NCBI GenBank assembly: GCA_949286295.1
Contig: CASECK010000016.1
Coordinates: 1-15,472, forward strand
Direction of reading: 5' to 3'
Length of the DNA stretch: 15,472 nucleotides
Source: an uncultured bacterium
GTDB lineage: Bacteria > Bacillota > Clostridia > Oscillospirales > Oscillospiraceae
Below the pieces are notes generated by a model. It worked only from the letters and a program-made list of their open reading frames with translations. It ran no database searches and was not told where the DNA came from. Positions 1 through 5,062 of this stretch are shown here, one piece after another (the first letter of the stretch is position 1; each line of letters opens with the position of its first letter). The position numbers were made by a program, and so were the translations under genes.

Positions 1-385
1 AGTCGGCACCCCCTCCAACATCATCGAGGCGGTGGCCCGGGGGGTGGACTTTTTCGACTGTGTCATGCCCGCCCGGAATGCCAGGCACGGGAAGCTGTAC
101 ACCTGGCGCGGCACCCTCAACATCAAAAATGAAAAATTCAAGCTGGACCCCAGGCCCATCGATTCCGCTTGCGGCTGCCCGGCCTGCCGTCAATTCTCCC
201 GGGCCTATCTGCGCCATCTGGTGACAGCGGGGGAGATGCTGGCCATGCGCCTGGCCGTCTTGCACAACCTCTATTTCTATAACACTCTGATGGCCCGCAT
301 TCGGGAGAGCCTGGAACAGGGGAGCTTCGAGCAGTTCCGGCAGGCCTATTCCGGATTGCTGGACCGCCCCTGCGCGGAGCCGTGA
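1..385 (+). CDS. tgt: Queuine/preQ1 tRNA-ribosyltransferase (TGT), 3' fragment
   Basis: The 5' part lies outside the window; the reading frame is open from base 2 to the TGA at 383-385, about 127 residues. TGT swaps guanine for a queuosine precursor (preQ1 in bacteria) at the wobble base of GUN-anticodon tRNAs. The fragment shows the conserved FDCVMPARNARHG block, which contains the family's catalytic Asp, followed by the zinc-site cysteines CGCPAC and the distal zinc His in LHNLYF, then the C-terminal helices. PAR replaces the PTR of the E. coli enzyme, a variant I recall from clostridial TGTs. It sits directly upstream of yajC, the classic tgt-yajC order. No terminator separates them, but yajC has its own strong promoter. 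Identification is firm; only the start is missing. Confidence 0.95.
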   Translation, partial: VGTPSNIIEAVARGVDFFDCVMPARNARHGKLYTWRGTLNIKNEKFKLDPRPIDSACGCPACRQFSRAYLRHLVTAGEMLAMRLAVLHNLYFYNTLMARIRESLEQGSFEQFRQAYSGLLDRPCAEP

Positions 386-415
386 GGCAAAAACGGCAAA
401 CCTGTCAAAAAGGGC

Positions 416-444
416 TTGTCAACGGGGGAAAAATCCGCTATAAT
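416..444 (+). promoter_or_regulatory. Sigma-A promoter for yajC
   Basis: TTGTCA at 416-421 and a perfect TATAAT at 439-444 are separated by 17 nt, the ideal vegetative spacing. A transcript would start near 451 and give a leader of about 55 nt before yajC. It lies in the tgt-yajC gap, so yajC can be expressed independently of tgt. Confidence 0.85.
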
Positions 445-506
445 ACTTTATACTGCGTCAAAGGTATCGATCCATTGACAGGATGAGGTTTGGAGGTATT
501 GTTTCT

Positions 507-779
507 ATGGAAATGTTCCTGATGCTTGGCCTGATGTTCGTCATGCTGTACTTCTTCATGATCCGCCCGGAGAACAAACGGAAGAAGGAAGCTGAGAACC
601 TGCGCAATTCCCTGTCCGTGGGCGATGAGATTACCACCATCGGCGGTATGACGGGCACTGTCTGCGCAGTGAAGGACAACACCATCGTGTTCGAGACCGG
701 CGCCGACCGCGTCCGTATCGAAATCACTAAGTGGGCTGTATCCACCAAAAATGCCGCCGCGCCCGCCGAGAGCAAGTAA
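507..779 (+). CDS. yajC: Preprotein translocase subunit YajC
   Basis: YajC is a small single-pass membrane protein that associates with SecDF and the SecYEG translocon. The product is 90 aa, with an N-terminal hydrophobic helix at about residues 3-21 ending in the typical FMIRPENKRKKEAE stretch (RPxxKRxKE is the family signature). A compact cytosolic domain follows, with GDEITTIGGMTGTV, the core YajC motif. An ATG at 483 is in frame, but the start at 507 is preferred because GGAGG (492-496) sits at correct distance from it and because the hydrophobic helix then begins at residue 3. A sigma-A promoter lies upstream and a strong hairpin follows the stop. secD/secF, often linked to yajC in other genomes, are not in this window. 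Confidence 0.95.
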   Translation: MEMFLMLGLMFVMLYFFMIRPENKRKKEAENLRNSLSVGDEITTIGGMTGTVCAVKDNTIVFETGADRVRIEITKWAVSTKNAAAPAESK

Positions 780-798
780 ATTGTCCGCATGAGTTTCG

Positions 799-846
799 CC
801 CCTCCCGCATAGGTTTTACCAAAACCGTGGGGGAGGGGTGTTTTTT
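799..846 (+). terminator. Intrinsic terminator after yajC containing the next gene's ribosome site
   Basis: CCCCTCCC (799-806) pairs with GGGAGGGG (831-838). Inside it GGTTTT (812-817) pairs with AAAACC (821-826) around a 3-nt loop, and six T residues follow at 841-846. The 3' arm is also the only good Shine-Dalgarno sequence for the gene starting at 847, so one element may end most yajC transcripts and mask translation initiation on read-through RNA. Confidence 0.85.
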
Positions 847-1269
847 ATGAAAAAACAGGGCAGGCGGCAGGAGGAGGGCGGCAGTCCCTGGCTTGGCGCG
901 ATGTGTGAGATTTTGAAAGGCGGGGTGCTGGCGGGGGTGACGGCCATCCTCTCCCTGCTGGCGTGCGCAGCGCTGGTTTCTGCGGGCATATTGCCGGTCC
1001 GGGCCATGGAGGGGGGCGTGATGGCCGCGTGCGTCTTAGGGGCTCTGGTAGGGGGCGCGTATGCCGTACACCGCTGTGGAGGCCGCTCCCTCGCGGCCGG
1101 GCCGGGAGTTGGGGCGGTGCTGTTCCTTCTGCTGCTCACCGCCGGGCTTATCGCCTACGAGGGGACGAGCGTGGCCAACGGCGGTGTGCGCATTCTCTGT
1201 GCCTGCCTGTGCGGCGGAGCGATTCCCGGCATTCTGGGCAGAAAACCAAAGAAAAAGCGCAGAAGATGA
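847..1269 (+). CDS. TIGR04086-type small integral membrane protein
   Basis: A 140-residue, very hydrophobic protein of unknown function. Four membrane segments can be seen, at about residues 23-49, 54-75, 83-103 and 108-127. The N terminus is charged and the C-terminal tail KPKKKRRR is strongly basic, presumably cytosolic. The size, layout and position between yajC and the SCIFF genes match the clostridial membrane family named TIGR04086; this assignment rests on context and topology rather than on a catalytic motif. The ATG at 847 is chosen because GGAGGGG at 832-838 is 8 nt upstream; a GTG at 838 is in frame but would lie inside the terminator hairpin. The start codon directly follows the terminator's T-run. 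The scfA promoter begins at the base after its stop codon. A role linked to Sec or to SCIFF export is only a guess. Confidence 0.75.
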   Translation: MKKQGRRQEEGGSPWLGAMCEILKGGVLAGVTAILSLLACAALVSAGILPVRAMEGGVMAACVLGALVGGAYAVHRCGGRSLAAGPGVGAVLFLLLLTAGLIAYEGTSVANGGVRILCACLCGGAIPGILGRKPKKKRRR

Positions 1270-1298
1270 TTGAAATTCCCACCGGGCTGTGCTATAAT
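1270..1298 (+). promoter_or_regulatory. Sigma-A promoter for scfA
   Basis: TTGAAA (1270-1275) and a perfect TATAAT (1293-1298) are spaced by 17 nt. The -35 box starts immediately after the TGA of the upstream membrane protein gene. The predicted transcript begins near 1305 and has a leader of about 55 nt before scfA. This indicates strong constitutive-type transcription of the precursor peptide. Confidence 0.88.
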
Positions 1299-1358
1299 AC
1301 CTTCACTATGGCAGATGATGTGTCAGCCGTAAGCTACCATGTTCAGGAGGAGATACCA

Positions 1359-1499
1359 ATGAAGCATATCCAGACTCTCAACGGGGCCACTCTGAAGGCC
1401 AGCGCCGCCAAGGGCGGCTGCGGCGAGTGCCAGACCTCTTGCCAGTCCGCCTGCAAGACTTCCTGCACCGTTGCCAACCAGAAGTGCGAGAATAAGTAA
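1359..1499 (+). CDS. scfA: SCIFF ranthipeptide precursor (six Cys in forty-five residues)
   Basis: A 46-residue precursor peptide with exactly six cysteines (C21, C24, C28, C32, C36, C43) in its C-terminal half, in the hallmark block GGCGECQTSCQSACKTSC. The N-terminal part (MKHIQTLNGATLKAS) is the leader recognised by the maturase. In the C. thermocellum homologue CteA, the maturase makes a sulfur-to-alpha-carbon thioether between Cys32 and Thr37, and both residues are at the same numbers here. AGGAGG at 1345-1350 lies 8 nt before the ATG, which fixes the start; a longer open frame upstream is not needed. The gene has its own sigma-A promoter, and a strong hairpin separates it from the maturase gene. 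The final activity and any leader-removing protease are unknown. The family name scfA is standard for this peptide. Confidence 0.95.
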   Translation: MKHIQTLNGATLKASAAKGGCGECQTSCQSACKTSCTVANQKCENK

Positions 1500-1512
1500 G
1501 AACAACGGCCTG

Positions 1513-1542
1513 AAAAGGCAGGCGCGCCGCGCCTGCCTTTTT
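1513..1542 (+). terminator. Hairpin terminator/attenuator between scfA and scfB
   Basis: A perfect 13-bp stem (1513-1525 with 1529-1541), loop of 3 nt, GC-rich core GGCAGGCGC and a run of five T at 1538-1542. No promoter is evident between it and scfB at 1571, so scfB probably depends on read-through. This would set a high precursor-to-maturase ratio. Confidence 0.88.
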
Positions 1543-1570
1543 ACTTTGCCTTGGAAAGGACACACAGACA

Positions 1571-2998
1571 ATGATGGTACATACCTTTGCCGCCCTGGGC
1601 CAGTACCTGGCTGCGGATGTGAACAGCGGCGCGGTCCACGTGCTGGACAAAATGAGCTACGACCTGCTCTCCCTGCTGGAGGGGCCCATGGGGGAGCAGC
1701 TGCCCCGGGAGGTGGCGGATAAGCTGCCCCAGTACGATTGCGGCGAATTAGCTGAGTGCTGGCAGGAGCTGCTGCAGCTGCAAAAGGCCGGCCTGCTCTT
1801 TACCGATGACCAGTATATCGACCCTCAGGCGGCCATGGCCCTGCCCAAATCGGCGGTGGTCAAGGCCCTGTGCCTGCACGTTTCCCACGACTGCAACCTG
1901 CGCTGCCGCTACTGCTTTGCCTCCACCGGCGATTTTGGCACCGGACACCGGATGACCATGGACTTCGAGACCGCCAAGCAGGCAATCGACTGGGTGGTGG
2001 CCAAGTCCGGCAAACGCCGGAATATCGAGATAGACTTCTTTGGCGGCGAGCCGCTGATGGCCATGGACACCGTGAAAAAGACCGTGGAGTACGCCCGCGG
2101 CCTGGAAAAGCAGCACGATAAGCAGTTCCGGTTCACCATCACCACCAACGGGGTCTTGCTCAGCGACGAGAACATCGCATACATCAACCGGGAGATGTCC
2201 AACGTGGTCCTCTCCCTGGATGGCCGCCCCCAAATCAACGACCATATGCGCCCCACTGCCAACGGGAAGGGGAGCTACGACGTCATCGTCCCTAAATTTC
2301 AAAAGCTGGTGGCCGGCCGCGGCACAAAGGACTACTATGTCCGCGGCACCTTCACCCGGGAAAACCTGGATTTTTCCGAGGACGTGATGCACCTGGCCTC
2401 CCTGGGCTTCCGCCATGTGTCGGTGGAGCCGGCCAGCGGCGCGCCGGACGACCCCTATGCCATTCGGGAGGAGGACCTGCCCGCTGTCCGGGCAGAGTAT
2501 GAAGCGCTTGCCCGGGCGCTGATTGGGCGCAAGGACGTCAATTTCTTTCATTTCAATGTAGATTTGGCGCAGGGGCCCTGTGTCATCAAGCGGCTGCGGG
2601 GCTGCGGGGCCGGGTGCGAATATGTGGCCGTCACGCCCGACGGGGACATCTACCCCTGCCATCAGTTTGTGGGCAGGGAGGAGTACCGCATGGGGAATGT
2701 CCACGACAGCTCCTTTGACATGGACATCTCCGGCAAATTTGCCGGACAGAACATCTATACCCGCCCGGCCTGTCAGACGTGCTGGGCCCGCTTTTATTGC
2801 AGCGGCGGCTGCTCTGCCTCCAACCTGATTGTCAATGGAGACATAACAAAGTCCAACGAGGTGGCCTGCGAGATGGAGCGCAAGAGGCTGGAGTGTGCCA
2901 TCGCCCTCAACGCCATCGCGGCGGGAATGGGGGAGCAGGGGAATACAGGATGTGATAATACGGACTGTAATCTGCATCAATCCTGCTCCGGCCAGTGA
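1571..2998 (+). CDS. scfB: SCIFF peptide maturase, radical SAM/SPASM thioether-forming enzyme
   Basis: A 475-aa radical SAM enzyme that installs the Cys-Thr thioether in ScfA. Residues 1-90 fit a RiPP recognition element-like leader-binding region. The radical SAM core follows: C108-x3-C112-x2-C115 binds the [4Fe-4S] cluster and S-adenosylmethionine, and FFGGEPL (156-162) is the GGE SAM-binding motif. The C-terminal SPASM region carries auxiliary-cluster cysteines C337, C345, C349, C363, C401, C404, C410, C414 and C433. Beyond it is a short tail with three more cysteines (C461, C466, C472). ATG 1571 is chosen because AAAGGA at 1555-1560 is 10 nt away; the adjacent ATG at 1574 is less well spaced. 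The gene sits 71 nt after scfA, past a hairpin, and is closed by its own terminator. Cytosolic and oxygen-sensitive by family. Identification is firm. Confidence 0.95.
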   Translation: MMVHTFAALGQYLAADVNSGAVHVLDKMSYDLLSLLEGPMGEQLPREVADKLPQYDCGELAECWQELLQLQKAGLLFTDDQYIDPQAAMALPKSAVVKALCLHVSHDCNLRCRYCFASTGDFGTGHRMTMDFETAKQAIDWVVAKSGKRRNIEIDFFGGEPLMAMDTVKKTVEYARGLEKQHDKQFRFTITTNGVLLSDENIAYINREMSNVVLSLDGRPQINDHMRPTANGKGSYDVIVPKFQKLVAGRGTKDYYVRGTFTRENLDFSEDVMHLASLGFRHVSVEPASGAPDDPYAIREEDLPAVRAEYEALARALIGRKDVNFFHFNVDLAQGPCVIKRLRGCGAGCEYVAVTPDGDIYPCHQFVGREEYRMGNVHDSSFDMDISGKFAGQNIYTRPACQTCWARFYCSGGCSASNLIVNGDITKSNEVACEMERKRLECAIALNAIAAGMGEQGNTGCDNTDCNLHQSCSGQ

Positions 2999-3046
2999 GT
3001 TGTCCAAGATTTTGCGGCCTGACCGGGAACACATACAAGATTTGGT

Positions 3047-3085
3047 AAGCAGGGAGCCTGCCGACAGGCTCCCTGCTTCTCTTGG
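3047..3085 (+). terminator. Intrinsic terminator after scfB
   Basis: A perfect 14-bp stem, AAGCAGGGAGCCTG at 3047-3060 with its complement at 3065-3078, around the loop CCGA, followed by a T-rich but interrupted stretch. It lies 48 nt after the scfB stop and separates the SCIFF block from the sporulation gene downstream. Confidence 0.85.
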
Positions 3086-3280
3086 TTTCTTTGATTTACA
3101 TAATTTTGTTGACATAACGTATTGAGAGAAATGACAAAAAACAAGAAAATTGCAAAAAAGCCTTGCGAAAAATGTTGGATGGCGATATAGTAAGAATCGA
3201 ATCCAGAGGGTGGAGCTTTTTCCCAGGGCTCTGCGTCTATTTTTTTCTCTCCTCTCATAGGCTTCATTGAGGTGAGCGCC
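3086..3280 (+). other. AT-rich intergenic spacer before the spoIIM-like gene
   Basis: The stretch from the scfB terminator to the next gene is clearly richer in A and T than its surroundings and holds no convincing coding sequence. The best promoter candidate is TTGCGA (3163-3168) and TATAGT (3186-3191), spaced by 17 nt, but the -35 matches only four of six bases. A run of seven T at 3240-3246 follows a weak 5-bp stem (3204-3208 with 3229-3233). I could not place a confident sigma-E promoter, which is what a spoIIM gene would be expected to have. Confidence 0.5.
3163..3191 (+). promoter_or_regulatory. Possible promoter for the spoIIM-like gene
   Basis: TTGCGA and TATAGT are 17 nt apart in the AT-rich spacer. 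The -10 matches five of six sigma-A consensus bases and the -35 four of six. It is about 90 nt upstream of the start codon. SpoIIM homologues are normally sigma-E dependent, so a sporulation promoter that I cannot recognise may lie here instead. Confidence 0.4.
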
Positions 3281-3904
3281 GTGAGAAAAAGGACGGAAAA
3301 GGGGACAAACTGGCCGCCTGAGCAGCGGTTGGCCCTTCTGATTTTGGGCGGGGCCTTTTTGCTGGGCGGAGCGGCCGGGTGTCTCTTTGCCGCGCTGGCG
3401 GGAGGCGCCGGCGCGCAGGAGCTGGCGGACTATCTGGCCGACTATCTGAGCCTGGCGGCGGACGGAGAGGTGCCGGGCGGGCTGTACTCTCTCCTGGTGC
3501 AGCAGGTCAAATATTTGCTGGTGGTCTTTCTGCTGGGCTTTACGGCCCTGGGGGCGCTGGGGCTGCCCGCTGTGTTCGGGGTGCGCGGTTTTTTCTTTAC
3601 CTTCTCCACCGCCTGCTTCTGCCGGGTGTTCGGTCCTGGCGGGATGCTGCCCGCTTTCGTTCTGTTTGGCCTGCCGGCTCTGCTCTGGGCTCCCGGAATG
3701 TTTCTGCTCGGGGTCCAGAGTCTGGGGCTATCCCGGGGCCTTCTGCGCCGGACGCCGGGAGAGGGTGGCCGGAGCGGTATTTGTTTTGGCGGCGGCCAGT
3801 GGTGTTTGGTGGGGCTGAGCGTCGGGTTGTCCATCGCCGCCGCCTTGGCTGCGGCCTGGGTGGCGCCGGTGCTGCTCCCGGCCGCAGCCCGGATTGTGTT
3901 GTAA
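3281..3904 (+). CDS. spoIIM: Stage II sporulation protein M-like membrane protein
   Basis: A 207-aa multi-pass membrane protein. Hydrophobic segments are visible at about residues 15-40, 75-100, 103-125, 128-150 and 175-203, fitting the five-helix SpoIIM topology. SpoIIM forms the SpoIIDMP complex that remodels septal peptidoglycan during forespore engulfment. The call rests on topology, a block around residues 75-110 with FxLGF and GLPAVFGVRG resembling the family, and its place immediately upstream of a xerD-type gene, as in other Firmicutes where spoIIM and xerD (ripX) are near neighbours. The GTG at 3281 is preferred because AGGTGA (3270-3275) lies 5 nt upstream; a GTG at 3272 is in frame but overlaps that ribosome site. 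There is a 24-nt gap to the recombinase gene, so the two are probably one transcript. An uncharacterised DUF95-type protein is the main alternative. Confidence 0.75.
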   Translation: MRKRTEKGTNWPPEQRLALLILGGAFLLGGAAGCLFAALAGGAGAQELADYLADYLSLAADGEVPGGLYSLLVQQVKYLLVVFLLGFTALGALGLPAVFGVRGFFFTFSTACFCRVFGPGGMLPAFVLFGLPALLWAPGMFLLGVQSLGLSRGLLRRTPGEGGRSGICFGGGQWCLVGLSVGLSIAAALAAAWVAPVLLPAAARIVL

Positions 3905-3928
3905 GTTTTTTGGTTGGGAGATGTCCGT

Positions 3929-4810
3929 GTGACTGAATTAGTGCTGGCTTACGGAGAGTATCTGAAAACTGAAAAGCACGCGTCGGCCAACACGGTCAGC
4001 TCCTACCTGCGGGACATCGGCCAGTTTTCCTCCGCCATGGAGGACAGCGGTGTGGCGCTGGCGGACGCCGTGGAAAAGGACGTGGAGGCCTATACCCGCT
4101 CCCTGACCCGGCGGGGGAAGTCTCCCGCCACGGTAACCCGGTGTGTGGCCTCCATCAAATCCTTTTATCAGTATCTCATCTCCCGGGGGATGGTGGACCG
4201 CAATCCCGCCAAAGGGATCGCTCCCGTCAAGGTGGAGCGTAAGCTGCCGCAGATTCTGACCGGCAAAGAGGTGGAGCTGTTTTTAGAGCAGCCGGAGTGC
4301 ACCGATTTAAAGGGCTACCGGGACCGGGCTATGCTGGAGCTGCTGTACGCCACCGGAATCCGGGTCAGCGAATTGATTGCCTTGGACGTGGACGATTTGA
4401 ACCTGCCCGGCGGGGTGCTCAAATGCTTCAGCAAGGGGAAGGAGCGCGTCATCCCCCTGTATCCGGCGGCCATCCGTGCGTTGGGGGAGTATGTTCACAT
4501 GGTCCGCCCCCAGATTGTGGAGTCTCCGGAGCAGACCGCCCTGTTTGTCAACATGAGCGGGGAGCGCATGAGCCGCCAGGGCTTTTGGAAGCTTATCAAA
4601 TATTATCAGGAGAAGGCCGGCATCCAAAAGGACATCACGCCCCACACCCTGCGCCACTCCTTCGCCGCCCACCTGCTGGAAAACGGCGCGGACCTGCGCT
4701 CCATTCAGGAGATGCTGGGGCACGCGGACATCTCCTCCACACAGATTTATTCCAAACTGCTCAACCAGAAGATCAAAGACGTCTATAAAAGAGCCCATCC
4801 AAGGGCCTGA
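3929..4810 (+). CDS. xerD: Tyrosine recombinase XerC/XerD family
   Basis: A 293-aa site-specific recombinase of the type that resolves chromosome dimers at dif. The N-terminal SAM-like core-binding domain (about residues 1-90) is followed by the catalytic domain. All six catalytic residues are present: R145 in ATGIRVSEL, K169 in FSKGKE, H239 and R242 in HTLRHSF, H265 in LGHADIS and the nucleophile Y274 in STQIYSK. GTG 3929 is chosen because GGGAG at 3916-3920 is 8 nt upstream; the in-frame TTG at 3914 has no such site. The length is normal for a housekeeping Xer protein. The position after spoIIM, with no phage genes nearby, favours XerD over a mobile-element integrase. Whether it is XerD or XerC cannot be settled from one gene. 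A strong hairpin follows the stop. Confidence 0.9.
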   Translation: MTELVLAYGEYLKTEKHASANTVSSYLRDIGQFSSAMEDSGVALADAVEKDVEAYTRSLTRRGKSPATVTRCVASIKSFYQYLISRGMVDRNPAKGIAPVKVERKLPQILTGKEVELFLEQPECTDLKGYRDRAMLELLYATGIRVSELIALDVDDLNLPGGVLKCFSKGKERVIPLYPAAIRALGEYVHMVRPQIVESPEQTALFVNMSGERMSRQGFWKLIKYYQEKAGIQKDITPHTLRHSFAAHLLENGADLRSIQEMLGHADISSTQIYSKLLNQKIKDVYKRAHPRA

Positions 4811-4816
4811 CCCGCA

Positions 4817-4855
4817 CCCGGCCGGCAGAGCGGCGCTCTGCTGGCCGGGCGTTTT
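4817..4855 (+). terminator. Intrinsic terminator after xerD
   Basis: A 14-bp GC-rich stem (4817-4830 with 4836-4849, one G-T wobble), a 5-nt loop and a short run of four T at 4852-4855. It separates the spoIIM-xerD unit from the murD promoter. The short T-run makes efficiency uncertain. Confidence 0.75.
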
Positions 4856-4885
4856 GCGGGCTTCTCGTCCGTCATCCGGTTGCGA

Positions 4886-4914
4886 TTGTATTTTTCCAGC
4901 GGATATGGTATGAT
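4886..4914 (+). promoter_or_regulatory. Sigma-A promoter with extended -10 for murD
   Basis: TTGTAT (4886-4891) and TATGAT (4909-4914) are spaced by 17 nt, and TGG directly before the -10 makes an extended -10 element. Transcription should begin near 4921, giving a leader of about 140 nt before murD. The leader has small possible hairpins (4961-4974 and 5002-5014) but matches no riboswitch class I know. Confidence 0.75.
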
Positions 4915-4938
4915 ACTTGCAAGACGGCTATCATACCA
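4906..4938 (+). repeat. Inverted repeat overlapping the murD -10 box (operator candidate)
   Basis: TGGTATGATA (4906-4915) and TATCATACCA (4929-4938) are perfect 10-bp inverted copies separated by 13 nt. The left arm contains the extended -10 box and the right arm lies just past the predicted start site, so the full palindrome would not be in the RNA. This favours a protein-binding operator over an RNA hairpin. The regulator is unknown. Confidence 0.6.
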
Positions 4939-5062
4939 GTACCGTCGTTCTTTCTCCCACCCCTGCTGGGGCAGGCGAAAAAGTTGACGCAGGATACCAC
5001 TCCGGCCGCGCCGGTATTGCATGATAGAAGATTGGAACGAAAAGAATGGAAGGAGGACCTCC

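Noticed and set aside
475..480. TTGACA before yajC as a second promoter
   Set aside because: No -10-like sequence occurs 16-18 nt downstream; the position falls at the yajC ribosome site and start.
963..1499. A 178-codon frame that would extend scfA far upstream
   Set aside because: The upstream part overlaps the membrane protein gene in another frame and crosses the scfA promoter. The ATG at 1359 has an ideal ribosome site and gives the canonical 46-residue SCIFF peptide.
1748..3115. Long open frame on the - strand opposite scfB (about 455 codons)
   Set aside because: It mirrors a gene with clear radical SAM and SPASM motifs, has no recognisable domain, and long antisense frames are expected in GC-rich coding DNA. 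The same applies to long - strand frames opposite murD (4931-6193) and ligA (12657-13997).
3201..3250. T-box-like sequence AGGGTGGA followed by a T-run before the spoIIM-like gene
   Set aside because: The T-box core should continue into ACCGCG, but here reads AGC then T residues. The possible stem is only 5 bp, no specifier-loop structure is evident, and the downstream gene is not a tRNA synthetase or amino acid gene.
3929..4810. Integrase of a prophage or integrative element
   Set aside because: It has the length and neighbours of a housekeeping Xer recombinase, and no att-like repeats, tRNA target or phage genes occur nearby.
4921..5062. Riboswitch in the murD leader
   Set aside because: The leader is long enough, but I see only short hairpins (4961-4974, 5002-5014) and no conserved core of a known riboswitch class.
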